Origin: Hyphomicrobiales bacterium
GTDB taxonomy: Bacteria; Pseudomonadota; Alphaproteobacteria; Rhizobiales; Beijerinckiaceae
Length of the DNA stretch: 64,000 nucleotides
NCBI GenBank assembly: GCA_019075865.1
Contig: JAGXAN010000001.1
Span: forward strand, 408,551-472,550
Direction of reading: 5' to 3'
The notes beneath the pieces were generated by a model, which saw only the letters and a program-made list of their open reading frames with translations, had not been told where the DNA came from and did no database searches. Positions within the stretch are counted from its first letter, which is position 1, and the number at the start of each line of letters is the position of its first letter. Below, in pieces: positions 1 to 9,291 of the stretch. The translations under genes were made by a program, and so were the position numbers.

Positions 1-1
1 T

Positions 2-88
2 ATGACCAATGGCAAGGTCGAGTTCAAGACCAAGGGCACCCGTGCCTATGTGTCGGTGGTGACGCCTGCATTGAAAGCCGCCGAATAA
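2..88 (+). CDS. 3' end of an unidentified gene (partial)
   Basis: An open frame runs from the window edge to a TAA at 86-88 and encodes about 28 residues ending in LKAAE. The ATG at 2 may be an internal methionine, since the gene probably begins outside the window. The tail is basic and beta-prone with no motif I recognise. It ends 33 bp before the aldolase gene on the same strand, so the two could be cotranscribed. No function can be assigned. Confidence 0.45.
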   Translation: MTNGKVEFKTKGTRAYVSVVTPALKAAE

Positions 89-121
89 TCGGAAATTCTC
101 AATCGCGGTTTGGGGTTGGCT

Positions 122-901
122 ATGAACAAGGGCGGAAGTCTCGGTTTGCTGGCGCAGCAATTGCGCGCTGGAAAATGTGTTTTTTCCGCTTGGTGTGGCA
201 TAGGCGAGCCCATTCTGGCTGAGATGCTTGTTCGCGAGGGTTTTGACACCGCCGTGCTCGACATGCAGCACGGCGCTTACGATTACGCTCGTGCCCATCT
301 TGGCATCAGCCACATATCCTTGGCCGGAAAATCCGCGATTGTCCGCATTCCCGTCGGTGATTTCGCCGAAGTCTCGCGCCTGCTCGATGCAGGTGCTGCC
401 GGCATTATCGCGCCGATGATCAACAGCGTCGAAGATGCCCGCACCTTTGCCGCCTTTGCGAAATACCCGCCGCTGGGTGAGCGCTCCTGGGGGCCGGCCC
501 GTGCATTGACGCTTTCGGGCATGAACGCAACCGATTATTTTCAATCCGCCAATGATTTCACACGCGCCATTGCGATGATCGAAACCCGCGAAGCGATGGC
601 GGCGCTGGATGACATTCTCGCGGTCCCCGGCATTGATGGCATTTTCATCGGCCCTTCGGACCTGTCGATTGCCTTGACCAATGGCCGCACCGTCGACCCG
701 ATGGCCAGCGAAGTATTGGGCGCGCTCGACCACATCGTGGCCCGGGCGAAGGCGCACAACAAGTTTTCCGGCATTTTCACCTTCAGTGGCAAGGTTGCCC
801 GTGACATGGCTGCGCGCGGCTTCAACCTGTGCTCCATTTCCAATGATACGGGACTGTTGCGCCAGGCTGGCGCTTTGGAACTGGCTGCCGCCCGCGCCTG
901 A
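122..901 (+). CDS. HpcH/HpaI-family aldolase (2-oxo-acid aldolase)
   Basis: The 259-residue product matches the class II HpcH/HpaI aldolase/citrate lyase TIM-barrel family. These enzymes cleave 4-hydroxy-2-oxo acids reversibly to pyruvate plus an aldehyde using a divalent metal. Visible signatures are DMQHG near residues 47-51, whose His aligns with the catalytic base, a Glu in MIETREA (metal ligand), and GPSDLS near 175-180 (metal Asp). Length is normal. I prefer the ATG at 122; an in-frame TTG lies 12 nt upstream. The substrate is not deducible. The neighbours (a tail of an unknown gene and hrcA) give no pathway context, so this is probably a general catabolic aldolase. Confidence 0.85.
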   Translation: MNKGGSLGLLAQQLRAGKCVFSAWCGIGEPILAEMLVREGFDTAVLDMQHGAYDYARAHLGISHISLAGKSAIVRIPVGDFAEVSRLLDAGAAGIIAPMINSVEDARTFAAFAKYPPLGERSWGPARALTLSGMNATDYFQSANDFTRAIAMIETREAMAALDDILAVPGIDGIFIGPSDLSIALTNGRTVDPMASEVLGALDHIVARAKAHNKFSGIFTFSGKVARDMAARGFNLCSISNDTGLLRQAGALELAAARA

Positions 902-977
902 GGTGTTTGCGGCGTAAAGCCAGGCTAATTTGGGTCGGCCTCTTGCAAGAATGCCAGCAAGGCTTCATCTTGGTTAG

Positions 978-2063
978 ATGATCCATTCCGAAGAGACGCC
1001 CAGATTACTCACGCAATTGAGTGCCCGTTCGCGCGAGATTTTCCGCCTGATTGTGGAATCCTACCTTGCCAACGGCGAGCCGGTAGGTTCGCGGCAATTG
1101 TCGCGGGCTTTGCCCATGTCATTGTCACCGGCCTCCGTGCGCAATGTGATGCAGGACCTGGAAGAAACCGGGCTGCTTTATTCGCCCCATACCAGCGCCG
1201 GACGCTTGCCAACCGAGATTGGTTTGCGGTTTTTCGTCGATGCCCTGCTCGAAGTCAAAGATCTGTCGCCGCAGGATCGTGCCCAGATCGAGGCCAGCGT
1301 GAAGGGACCGGCGCAAGGCAAGACGCTGGAAAACGTGCTGGGCGAGACCTCCAGCCTGTTGTCGGGCTTGTCACGCGGTGCCGGACTGGTGGTCACCGCC
1401 AAGGACAACATCCGCCTCAAGCAGATTGAGTTTGTTCGTCTCGATCCGGAAAAGGCGTTGGCGGTTCTGGTCGGGGAGGATGGTTCGATCGAAAATCGCG
1501 TGCTGCCGATTCCGCGCCAATTGCCCCCTTCGGCACTGCTGGAGGCCGCCAATTACCTCAATATGCGGATTCGTGGCCGCACCCTTGCGCAGGTTCGCCA
1601 GAATATCGAGCAGTCGCAGGAAAATGCCAGGGCAGAACTCGACGGTCTCACCCAAAAACTGGTGGAAGCGGGCCTTGCCAGTTGGGCGGGCCTGCGCAAT
1701 GAGGACCCGCATCTCATTGTGCGCGGCCAAGCCAATTTGCTGGAAGATCTGACCGCGCTGGCGGATCTGGAGCGCATTCGCCTGCTTTTTGCCGATCTCG
1801 AAACCCAGAAGGACGTGATCGACCTGTTATCGCGCGCCGAAACTGGCGAGGGCGTGCGCATCTTCATTGGTTCCGAGAACAAGCTGTTTTCGCTTTCAGG
1901 CTCGGCGATCATTGCCGCGCCCTTCCGCGATACCGAGCAGCGCATAGCGGGCGTACTCGGTGTCATCGGCCCAACCCGGCTGAATTACGCACGGATTGTG
2001 CCCATGGTGGAATATGCCGCCCAATCGCTGGGGCGACTGGTGCAATTGCGCCAAAATAGCTAA
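978..2063 (+). CDS. hrcA: Heat-inducible transcription repressor HrcA
   Basis: The 361-residue product is HrcA, the winged-helix repressor that binds CIRCE elements and controls groESL/dnaK-type chaperone genes. The N-terminus (about 15-90) carries the helix-turn-helix with [13 protein letters not shown] and the [15 protein letters not shown] recognition helix. The rest is the GAF-like dimerisation region with the expected C-terminal segment ([17 protein letters not shown]). The start at 978 is the first ATG. In many alphaproteobacteria grpE follows hrcA directly. Here the next gene is a convergent enoyl-CoA hydratase, so hrcA stands alone. No CIRCE palindrome is visible upstream, so it is probably not autoregulated through that element here. 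Confidence 0.96.
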   Translation: MIHSEETPRLLTQLSARSREIFRLIVESYLANGEPVGSRQLSRALPMSLSPASVRNVMQDLEETGLLYSPHTSAGRLPTEIGLRFFVDALLEVKDLSPQDRAQIEASVKGPAQGKTLENVLGETSSLLSGLSRGAGLVVTAKDNIRLKQIEFVRLDPEKALAVLVGEDGSIENRVLPIPRQLPPSALLEAANYLNMRIRGRTLAQVRQNIEQSQENARAELDGLTQKLVEAGLASWAGLRNEDPHLIVRGQANLLEDLTALADLERIRLLFADLETQKDVIDLLSRAETGEGVRIFIGSENKLFSLSGSAIIAAPFRDTEQRIAGVLGVIGPTRLNYARIVPMVEYAAQSLGRLVQLRQNS

Positions 2064-2092
2064 TCAGCCGGTTGTCGGGCCATTCGGCCGTT

Positions 2093-2878
2093 TCAGATGT
2101 TTTTGAACGCGGCCATGCGCTTGTCGATAAACGCCTGCATGCCTTCCTTCTGGTCTTGCGTCGCAAACAGCGAGTGAAACACACGCCGCTCAAAGCGCAC
2201 ACCTTCGGCAAGAGTGGTCTCGAAGGCGCGGTTTACACATTCCTTGGCCAGCATGACCGCCGGGCGCGACAGCGCCGCAATGCCGGCAGCAACCTTCAAG
2301 GCTTCGGCGACAAGGTCATCGGCTGGCAGAATGCGCGAAACAAGGCCGCAACGCTCGGCCTCCTGCGCATCCATCATGCGGCCGGTCAGGCATAATTCCA
2401 TGGCTTTGGATTTGCCGACAAACCGGGTCAACCGCTGGGTGCCACCGGCCCCGGGGATAACCCCGAGCTTGATTTCCGGCTGGCCAAATTTGGCATTATC
2501 CGCCGCCAGAATAAAATCACACATCATCGCCAGCTCGCAGCCGCCGCCCAGCGCAAAGCCCGCGACAGCCGCAATAATGGGTTTGCGCACCCGGCTCACC
2601 CCTTCCCATGAGGTGATGAAGTCATCGAGATAGGCTTCGATATAGGTCTTGCCCACCATTTCCTTGATGTCAGCACCGGCGGCAAAGGCCTTGGCCGAAC
2701 CGGTAATCACGATGCAGCCAATGTGTGCGTCGGCCTCAAAGCCATTGAGAGCGATGTTGAGTTCGTCGATCAAGCCCTTGTTCAGGGCATTCAGCGCCTG
2801 CGGGCGATTCAGCGTAATCAGCGCAACGTGGTCATGTGTGCTGGTGAGAATGTTGGTGAAGGTCAAGGCAGGCTCCAA
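2093..2878 (-). CDS. Enoyl-CoA hydratase/isomerase (crotonase family)
   Basis: This 261-residue crotonase-fold enzyme probably hydrates trans-2-enoyl-CoA in beta-oxidation or aromatic/short-chain acid breakdown. The oxyanion-hole segments are visible: [11 protein letters not shown] (about 63-73) and [15 protein letters not shown] (about 104-118). The second catalytic Glu lies in [20 protein letters not shown]. Both acidic residues of true hydratases are present, which favours hydratase over isomerase. It is convergent with hrcA and divergent from ahcY. No acyl-CoA dehydrogenase or thiolase is nearby, so the pathway is open. Confidence 0.93.
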   Translation of the reverse strand: MEPALTFTNILTSTHDHVALITLNRPQALNALNKGLIDELNIALNGFEADAHIGCIVITGSAKAFAAGADIKEMVGKTYIEAYLDDFITSWEGVSRVRKPIIAAVAGFALGGGCELAMMCDFILAADNAKFGQPEIKLGVIPGAGGTQRLTRFVGKSKAMELCLTGRMMDAQEAERCGLVSRILPADDLVAEALKVAAGIAALSRPAVMLAKECVNRAFETTLAEGVRFERRVFHSLFATQDQKEGMQAFIDKRMAAFKNI

Positions 2879-3001
2879 TTTTTAATGGGGGCAAAGTTGA
2901 TGGCCATTATCGCCATTTGCCAAGCCCCCGCAAGCGCCGTCGCGCTGCTTCATCGCAATTTTGGACAAGCCATTCCGCCCATACGCGGCGCAATTGTAGG
3001 T

Positions 3002-3023
3002 GATATAAACAAATCCTTATATC
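3002..3023. promoter_or_regulatory. Inverted repeat upstream of ahcY, candidate operator
   Basis: The perfect dyad GATAT AA-N8-TTATATC (7-bp arms at 3002-3008 and 3017-3023) lies in an AT-rich patch 66 bp before the ahcY start. S-adenosylhomocysteine hydrolase genes in proteobacteria are often controlled by ArsR-type repressors or SAH/SAM riboswitches. The dyad is compatible with a dimeric repressor site. I saw no convincing riboswitch fold. The regulatory role is inference. Confidence 0.4.
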
Positions 3024-3088
3024 TTTATTGCTTTTTGCAGTCAGCTCTGTTAGCAGAAAGCCCATCCGCCCAAAACCCAGAGAGTTTC

Positions 3089-4495
3089 ATGACCAAAGCT
3101 GCACAAGATTACGCCATCGCCGATATCAAGCTGGCCGATTGGGGCCGCAAGGAAATCGCCATTGCCGAGACGGAAATGCCCGGCTTGATGAAGACCCGCG
3201 CTGAATATGGCAAGGCGCAACCGTTGAAGGGTGCGCGCATCTGCGGTTCCCTGCACATGACCATTCAAACCGCCGTGCTGATCGAGACCTTGAAAGCCTT
3301 GGGTGCGGATGTCCGTTGGGCTTCGTGCAACATTTATTCGACGCAGGATCACGCCGCTGCCGCCATTGCCGCCACTGGCACGCCGGTCTTTGCCATCAAG
3401 GGTGAGAGCCTGAAGGATTATTGGGAATATACCCACAAGATTTTCGAATGGGCCGATGGTGGCACCCCCAACATGATCCTCGATGATGGCGGCGACGCCA
3501 CCGCGTTGATCCATCTGGGCATGCGTGCCGAGGCGGGCGATGTCGCATTCCTCGACAAGCCCGGCAATGAGGAAGAGGAAGTGCTGTTTGCTTCCATCAA
3601 GTCGCACCTCAAGACCCACCCCGGCTTTTACAGCCGCAATGGTGCGGCCATCAAGGGCGTGACCGAGGAGACAACGACGGGTGTGCATCGCCTCTACATT
3701 ATGGAGAAGGAAGGGCGTTTGCTGTTCCCGGCCATCAACGTCAATGACAGCGTCACCAAGTCGAAGTTCGACAATCTCTATGGCTGCCGTGAATCGCTGG
3801 TCGATGGCATCCGCCGTGGCACCGACGTGATGATGTCAGGCAAGGTCGCGATGGTCGCCGGTTTTGGCGACGTGGGCAAAGGTTCAGCCGCCTCATTACG
3901 TCAGGCCGGTTGCCGTGTCATGGTGTCCGAAGTCGACCCGATCTGCGCATTGCAGGCTGCAATGGAGGGCTACGAAGTCACCACCATGGAAGATGCCGCG
4001 ACCCGCGCTGATATTTTCGTCACCGCCACCGGCAATGTCGATGTGATCACAGTCGATCACATGCGTGCCATGAAGGACCGCGCCATCGTCTGCAACATCG
4101 GTCATTTCGACTCGGAAATTCAGGTTCAGGGCCTGCGCAATTTCAAATGGCACAACGTCAAGCCGCAGGTGGATGAAATTGAATTCCCCAACGGCAAACG
4201 CATGATCCTTTTGTCCGAAGGTCGCCTCGTCAATCTTGGCAATGCCACCGGTCACCCCTCCTTTGTGATGTCGGCATCCTTCACCAACCAGACGCTGGCG
4301 CAGATCGAGCTTTGGACCAAGCAGGGCCAATACGAAAAGAAGGTCTATGTGCTGCCCAAGCACCTTGATGAAAAGGTTGCGATGCTGCATCTCGAAAAGA
4401 TTGGCGTGAAGCTCACCAAGCTCACGCAGCCGCAGGCGACCTACCTCGGTCTGCCCGAAGCCGGCCCGTTCAAGCCCGATCATTACCGGTACTGA
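3089..4495 (+). CDS. ahcY: Adenosylhomocysteinase (S-adenosyl-L-homocysteine hydrolase)
   Basis: The 468-residue product hydrolyses S-adenosylhomocysteine to adenosine and homocysteine, removing the product inhibitor of methyltransferases. It uses tightly bound NAD; the Rossmann loop [10 protein letters not shown] is near residue 255. Other landmarks are [15 protein letters not shown] near 82, the [11 protein letters not shown] catalytic stretch, [17 protein letters not shown], and the family-typical C-terminus KPDHYRY. The frame is open far upstream, but homology begins at the ATG at 3089, which gives the usual alphaproteobacterial length. The gene is monocistronic, with a dyad upstream and a strong terminator immediately downstream. 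Confidence 0.97.
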   Translation: MTKAAQDYAIADIKLADWGRKEIAIAETEMPGLMKTRAEYGKAQPLKGARICGSLHMTIQTAVLIETLKALGADVRWASCNIYSTQDHAAAAIAATGTPVFAIKGESLKDYWEYTHKIFEWADGGTPNMILDDGGDATALIHLGMRAEAGDVAFLDKPGNEEEEVLFASIKSHLKTHPGFYSRNGAAIKGVTEETTTGVHRLYIMEKEGRLLFPAINVNDSVTKSKFDNLYGCRESLVDGIRRGTDVMMSGKVAMVAGFGDVGKGSAASLRQAGCRVMVSEVDPICALQAAMEGYEVTTMEDAATRADIFVTATGNVDVITVDHMRAMKDRAIVCNIGHFDSEIQVQGLRNFKWHNVKPQVDEIEFPNGKRMILLSEGRLVNLGNATGHPSFVMSASFTNQTLAQIELWTKQGQYEKKVYVLPKHLDEKVAMLHLEKIGVKLTKLTQPQATYLGLPEAGPFKPDHYRY

Positions 4496-4502
4496 GATTT
4501 GG

Positions 4503-4530
4503 AAAAAGCGGCCTTCGGGCCGCTTTTTTT
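4503..4530. terminator. Intrinsic terminator between ahcY and gshB (bidirectional)
   Basis: The stem AAAAAGCGGCC / GGCCGCTTTTT has a TTCG tetraloop (4514-4517) and is followed by a run of T. The A-run on the other side makes it work in both directions. It starts 7 bp after the ahcY stop and overlaps the gshB stop codon (4529-4531). Confidence 0.92.
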
Positions 4531-5479
4531 ATGGCCGCTTTGCCAGCTTGGCGTCAATCGAATCCCAGATGGCGGCTGCCAGATCCGGGCCGCCGAGGCG
4601 CTTGATGACGCGCAGGCCGGTCGGCGAAGTGACGTTGATTTCGGTCAAATGCCCATCGATCACGTCAATGCCGGTAAACAACAGCCCACGCGCGGCGAGA
4701 TGCGGGCCAATGGTGGCGCATATTTGCTGTTCGCGCGGCGTCAAATCGGTGGCCGTAGCCGCCCCGCCCCGCACCATATTGGAGCGGATGTCATCGCCCT
4801 GCGGCACGCGATTGACCGCGCCCAGTGCGACGCCATCGACCAGAATGATGCGCTTGTCACCGGCGCTTACCGCAGGCAGGAATTGCTGAATAACCCAAGG
4901 CTCCCGGAATATCGATGAGAACAGGTCAAACAGCGAACCAAAATTCGGGTCGCGCTGCGAAACCTTGAACACCGCCGCGCCGCCATTGCCATAAAGCGGC
5001 TTCATCACGACATCGCCATGTTCCTTGCGAAAGGCTTCGATCGAGTCGCGGTCACGTGACACCAGCGTTTTGGGCATTAACTCCGGAAATTCCATCACAA
5101 ACAGTTTTTCAGGCGCATTGCGCACGCTGGCGGGGTCATTGACCACGAGCGTGCGGGGATGCACCCGCTCCAGAAGATGCGTGGAGGTGATGTAGGCGAG
5201 GTCAAACGGCGGGTCCTGGCGCAGCAGCACTACGTCCATTTCGCTCACATCTTCCAGCTTGGGTTCTTGCAGCGTGAAATGATCGCCCTTGATATCGCGC
5301 ACGCTCAGGCCCTGCATGGTCGCCATGACGCGGGAGGACAGCATGTAAAGTTTGTCAGGGGTGTAATAATAAAGTTCGTAACCGCGCGCCTGCGCCTCAA
5401 GCAACAGGGCAAAGGAAGAATCGCCAGCTATATTGATGCCGACAATAGGGTCCATCTGAATGGCGACCTTGACAACCAT
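4529..5479 (-). CDS. gshB: Glutathione synthetase
   Basis: The 316-residue ATP-grasp enzyme joins gamma-glutamylcysteine and glycine to make glutathione. The N-terminal substrate domain begins with the typical [19 protein letters not shown] lies near 88-98, and the ATP-grasp core includes [29 protein letters not shown] and EINVTSPTG (metal/ATP site). Length matches the prokaryotic GshB family. It is convergent with ahcY and shares its terminator. Upstream, 218 bp without a gene separate it from the divergent chemotaxis receptor. Confidence 0.97.
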   Translation of the reverse strand: MVVKVAIQMDPIVGINIAGDSSFALLLEAQARGYELYYYTPDKLYMLSSRVMATMQGLSVRDIKGDHFTLQEPKLEDVSEMDVVLLRQDPPFDLAYITSTHLLERVHPRTLVVNDPASVRNAPEKLFVMEFPELMPKTLVSRDRDSIEAFRKEHGDVVMKPLYGNGGAAVFKVSQRDPNFGSLFDLFSSIFREPWVIQQFLPAVSAGDKRIILVDGVALGAVNRVPQGDDIRSNMVRGGAATATDLTPREQQICATIGPHLAARGLLFTGIDVIDGHLTEINVTSPTGLRVIKRLGGPDLAAAIWDSIDAKLAKRP

Positions 5480-5697
5480 GACAACGCTCCAGGGGAATGC
5501 AAAAGCGCGGCAAACGCCCGCGCATAACGTGTATGCTTGTGGACGGATTTGGGGGGCAACGTCAATCGCTGCTTTTCGCTTTCCGGGGAACTTTTGCGTG
5601 GGTCGGTTTCGCGCAAGTTTGGCCTGGCGGTCGTGATCTTAACCAACTATGAACTGCTTGCCTGCTAAGGTTCGACCATTCAACTTCGGGTGGTTTC

Positions 5698-7020
5698 ATG
5701 AACTTTTCATCGATAGGCGTGCGACTGGCGATGCGCCAGTTGCTTTTCATGATCGTGATTGCGATTTTGGGCTGGCTGGTTCTGATCCGTATGGATGCCG
5801 TTCAGCAAGGCGCCCACGCATTGCTTGACATGAAAGGCAATGTGCCGCCGCAAGCCATGCTCGAATTGGTAACCGCCCTTGATAGCGCCCGAAATTTCCT
5901 GCTTCTGGCCGTATTGGCAAGTTGCGCCATCGTCGTTTTCATATCCCTGCCATTGATGCATATTTCCATCGCCATGCCGATCCAGCGCCTTTCGCATCTG
6001 ATGGGAGAGCTTGCCAACGGCAATACCGAGATCGATATTCCCCCAGCCAAGCGCGATGATGAAATGGCGGTGCTTTCCTCGGGTCTGACCGTGCTGCGCG
6101 ATGCGGTGCGCAGCAACAATGCGTTGGTTGAAGAAATGAAGGCGCGCGATGACCGCGAAGCCCGCTTGATCCGCGAAGCTGCCATTCGCGATCGCGTCGA
6201 AAAATTCTCGCATGAACTGTCGGCTACCACCCAGCGTCTGGGCGACATGACCCGGCATATGGCCGACGCATCCGAAACCATGATTTTGGCAACCCGCAAA
6301 GCCACCGAAGGCTCCGGCCAGGCCACCAATGCCGCCGGCCAGACCGCCATAGACGTTTCATCGGTGGCGACTGCGTCAGAGGAATTGCTGGAATCGATCG
6401 GCGAAATCAGCCGCCAGGTCGTGCAATCCACCAATGTCGTCAAGAAGGCGGTTTTGGAGACGCAGGAATCGAGCAGCGGCATGGCGCGCCTTTCCGCCGC
6501 CGCCCGCCGCGTCGGCGACGTCGTGAGCCTCATCTCCCGCATTGCCGCGCAAACCAACCTGCTGGCGCTCAACGCCACCATCGAGGCGGCACGGGCCGGT
6601 GAAGCTGGCCGCGGATTCGCGGTGGTCGCACAGGAAGTGAAGACACTGGCAACCCAGACCACCAAAGCCACGCAGGACATTGCCGATCAGATCGCTGACA
6701 TGCAGGCGGCCACTGAATTGTCGGTTTCAGCCATCGACGCCATTCAGAAGAAAATCGGTGAAGTGGAGCAAATCACCTCGATCATTGCCGCTGCCGTGCA
6801 TGAGCAGGGCGCTTCGACGCAGGAAATCGCCCGCAATGTCCGCTCTGCCGCCTCCGGTGCCTCGGCCATGTCCAACCATACCGAGAAAGTCTCGAATGCG
6901 GTGGAAGCCACCGGCACCAGCGTGGAATCGGTTGTGGCCAAGGCCCATGAACTCGATGCCATGGTCACCCGTATGCGCAGCAGCGTGGACGAATTCGCCC
7001 AGCATTTGCAGTCCGCTTAG
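5698..7020 (+). CDS. Methyl-accepting chemotaxis protein (short-sensor type)
   Basis: The 440-residue transducer has a first membrane helix at about 13-30, only about 35 residues of periplasmic loop, and a second helix at about 66-86. A HAMP linker (about 88-140) and a long coiled-coil signalling domain follow. The hairpin tip signature ([21 protein letters not shown]) and [12 protein letters not shown] identify the CheA/CheW-binding region. The minimal loop suggests it senses membrane state, energy or a cytoplasmic cue rather than a periplasmic ligand; that is inference. No che genes lie nearby. Its stop is 6 bp from the convergent rpoH stop. Confidence 0.93.
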   Translation: MNFSSIGVRLAMRQLLFMIVIAILGWLVLIRMDAVQQGAHALLDMKGNVPPQAMLELVTALDSARNFLLLAVLASCAIVVFISLPLMHISIAMPIQRLSHLMGELANGNTEIDIPPAKRDDEMAVLSSGLTVLRDAVRSNNALVEEMKARDDREARLIREAAIRDRVEKFSHELSATTQRLGDMTRHMADASETMILATRKATEGSGQATNAAGQTAIDVSSVATASEELLESIGEISRQVVQSTNVVKKAVLETQESSSGMARLSAAARRVGDVVSLISRIAAQTNLLALNATIEAARAGEAGRGFAVVAQEVKTLATQTTKATQDIADQIADMQAATELSVSAIDAIQKKIGEVEQITSIIAAAVHEQGASTQEIARNVRSAASGASAMSNHTEKVSNAVEATGTSVESVVAKAHELDAMVTRMRSSVDEFAQHLQSA

Positions 7021-7026
7021 CCGCGG

Positions 7027-7920
7027 CTAGGTGAGCGATAAACTGACCGGCTTGGCCTCAATCAGCGCCACACCAGCCCTGACTGCCGATTGCACTTTCT
7101 CAAAGGCGCGCACTTCGATCTGGCGAACCCGCTCGCGCGAGATCTTGAACTCTTCCGACAATTCCTCCAGCGTGATCGGGTCATCGACCAGACGTCGCGC
7201 CTCGAAGATGCGGCGCTCGCGTGGGTTGAGCACGGTCAACGCCTTCCGCAGCGCGCCCATCCGGTTGCTGCTTTCCTCGCTTTCAACCAGAATAGCCTCC
7301 TGGTTCGAACTCTCGTCCACCAGCCAGTCCTGCCACTCGCCCTGACCTTCTTCACGCATCGGCGAATTCAGCGAGGCATCGCCGGACATGCGCCGGTTCA
7401 TGTCCACCACATCCTGCTCGGTCACGCCGAGGCGGGTGGCGATGGTCGAAACCTGCTCGGGGCGCATATCGCCATCCTGCAGGGCTGAAATCTGGCTTTT
7501 CGCCTTGCGCAGATTGAAGAACAGCTTTTTCTGGTTGGCGGTCGTGCCCATTTTGACCAGCGACCAAGAGCGCAGCACATATTCTTGAATTGAGGCGCGA
7601 ATCCACCACATGGCATAGGTAGCCAAGCGGAACCCGCGCTCGGGCTCAAACTTCTTCACGGCTTGCATCAAGCCGACATTGCCTTCGGAAATCACTTCGC
7701 CGATCGGCAGGCCATAACCGCGATAGCCCATGGCGATCTTGGCAACCAGGCGCAAATGCGAGGTGACAAGCCTATGGGCCGCATCGGGGTCCTCATGCTC
7801 GCGCCAGCGTTTGGCGAGCATGTATTCCTCCTGCGGTTGCAGCATTGGGAATTTGCGAATTTCATTGAGATAGCGAGCCAGTCCGGATTCGCCCGCAATC
7901 ATTGGAAGCGCAGCAGCCAT
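7027..7920 (-). CDS. rpoH: RNA polymerase sigma-32 (heat-shock sigma factor)
   Basis: The 297-residue sigma-70-family factor is assigned to RpoH by the RpoH box QKKLFFNLR in region 2.4-3. Region 2 (ISEGNVGLMQAVKKFEPERGFRLATYAMWWIRASIQEY) and the region 4 helix-turn-helix (LEELSEEFKISRERVRQIEVRAFEKVQ) are both complete. A strong Shine-Dalgarno AAAGGAG sits just upstream of the ATG at 7920. It lies downstream of the pseudouridine synthase gene on the same strand with a 146-bp gap. It should drive the dnaK promoter found at 25,736. Confidence 0.97.
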   Translation of the reverse strand: MAAALPMIAGESGLARYLNEIRKFPMLQPQEEYMLAKRWREHEDPDAAHRLVTSHLRLVAKIAMGYRGYGLPIGEVISEGNVGLMQAVKKFEPERGFRLATYAMWWIRASIQEYVLRSWSLVKMGTTANQKKLFFNLRKAKSQISALQDGDMRPEQVSTIATRLGVTEQDVVDMNRRMSGDASLNSPMREEGQGEWQDWLVDESSNQEAILVESEESSNRMGALRKALTVLNPRERRIFEARRLVDDPITLEELSEEFKISRERVRQIEVRAFEKVQSAVRAGVALIEAKPVSLSLT

Positions 7921-7935
7921 AGAACTCTCCTTTAC

Positions 7936-7958
7936 GAACCCCCGTGCCCGGCGGGTTC
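7936..7958 (-). promoter_or_regulatory. Hairpin next to the rpoH Shine-Dalgarno
   Basis: GAACCC and GGGTTC arms (6 bp) with an 11-nt GC-rich loop lie in the presumed rpoH leader. They end 2 nt from the Shine-Dalgarno (7927-7933). It could affect translation as rpoH thermometers do in other bacteria, but the fold does not itself cover the Shine-Dalgarno or start codon. Weak evidence. Confidence 0.2.
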
Positions 7959-8066
7959 AGGGGTCAGCAAAATGCCCGACACCTTTTCCTCATATAATTT
8001 CGACCGACTGTGTTTGAAAGAGGGCAGGGCCAAGTCGAAATCAATAATTTTCAACCCGCCAAACCT

Positions 8067-9245
8067 TCACATTTGCGCGAGGGCTGTCCGCAAACGTGCC
8101 ATATCAGCCGGTTCAGGGCTTTCAAACATCAATTCTTCGCCGCTGATCGGATGGGTAAAGCCCAGCACCGCCGCATGCAGCGCCTGACGCCCTAAAGCCT
8201 CGTAAGCGACGGCAACATCAGCCGGCAAATGCGCCAGCTTGGTGCGAAAGCCAGCCCCATAGACCGGATCACCCATCACCGGGTGGCCCAGATGCGCCAT
8301 ATGCACGCGGATCTGATGGGTGCGGCCGGTTTCCAGCTCACATTCGATGCGGCTGGCCACCGGGCGGCGGTTGCGATCCAGTCCAAAGCTCTCTTTCACC
8401 TGAAAATGCGTGATGGCCTCGCGCCCGCGCACCAAAGGCACCACGGCCATTTTCTCGCGCTGGGTGGCGTGGCGGCCAATCGGCGCGTCCACGAGGCCAG
8501 CGCTGCGGTCGGGGGCGCCCCAGATATAAGCGATATATTGGCGCGTCAGCGACAGGGTTCGCCCATGGTCGGCAAACAGCAGCGATAGCCCGGCATGCGC
8601 GGCATCATTTTTGGCAACCACCAGCAGACCCGAGGTGTCCTTGTCGATCCGGTGAACAATGCCGGGGCGCTTGACCCCGCCAATCCCGGAAAGACTGTCG
8701 CCGCAATGGTACAACAGCGCATTGACCAGGGTGCCATGCGCATTGCCAGCTCCCGGATGCACGACGAGGCCAGCGGGCTTGTCGATGACCAGCAGGTGCT
8801 CATCTTCATAGACTATCACCAGTGGGATATTTTCGGGCAGGGGATCAGCCGGTTCCGGCGCGGGAACATCAAGCTGGAATGTCTGCCCTGCCTGCACTTT
8901 GTGCGAGGCATCGCGAAATGGCGCGCCATTGACACTGAGATAGCCGTCCTCGATCAGGCTTTGCACCCGGGTGCGAGAAATATGGGCGTCGCGCAAAGTC
9001 TCCTGGCCGCTCAGATAGCGGTCAAGCCTTTGGCCAATGGCCTCTTCGTCGACCACGAAGACTATGGGTCCCTCGATCAGCGATGGCTCGATATGAATTG
9101 GCCGCGCGGCAGGCGGCGCTTTGGCGACAGGCGCGCCCGATTGGGTGGCACCCCAATCCTCAGGCCCATCAAAATAGCCAGCGGGATGATGGCCAGCCTG
9201 CCGTTTGCTGGCCTGACGACGTTTTGCATGTTGGTTCATGCACAC
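8067..9245 (-). CDS. rluD: RluA/RluD-family rRNA pseudouridine synthase
   Basis: The 392-residue product has an S4 RNA-binding domain (about 70-135: RLDRYLSGQ...RTRVQSLIEDGYLSVNG) followed by the RluA catalytic domain. The active-site Asp lies in HRIDKDTSGLLVVAK, with LIVIDKPAG-like and GRTHQIRVHMAHLGHPVMGDPVYG motifs. It probably converts uridines in helix 69 of 23S rRNA, as RluD does. About 55 low-complexity basic residues precede the S4 domain, so the start may lie further in; ATGs exist at 9245 and 9239. The order with rpoH downstream recurs in alphaproteobacteria. Confidence 0.9.
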   Translation of the reverse strand: MCMNQHAKRRQASKRQAGHHPAGYFDGPEDWGATQSGAPVAKAPPAARPIHIEPSLIEGPIVFVVDEEAIGQRLDRYLSGQETLRDAHISRTRVQSLIEDGYLSVNGAPFRDASHKVQAGQTFQLDVPAPEPADPLPENIPLVIVYEDEHLLVIDKPAGLVVHPGAGNAHGTLVNALLYHCGDSLSGIGGVKRPGIVHRIDKDTSGLLVVAKNDAAHAGLSLLFADHGRTLSLTRQYIAYIWGAPDRSAGLVDAPIGRHATQREKMAVVPLVRGREAITHFQVKESFGLDRNRRPVASRIECELETGRTHQIRVHMAHLGHPVMGDPVYGAGFRTKLAHLPADVAVAYEALGRQALHAAVLGFTHPISGEELMFESPEPADMARLRTALAQM

Positions 9246-9291
9246 GGCTGTAGCATGTGGCGCGCAGTTTGGCTAAGGGGAGAAGCATATT

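Noticed and set aside
902..977. CIRCE element before hrcA
   Set aside because: No TTAGCACTC / GAGTGCTAA arms are present.
2723..3088. N-terminal extension of AhcY in the same frame
   Set aside because: It would overlap the divergent enoyl-CoA hydratase gene and its promoter; the family start is at 3089.
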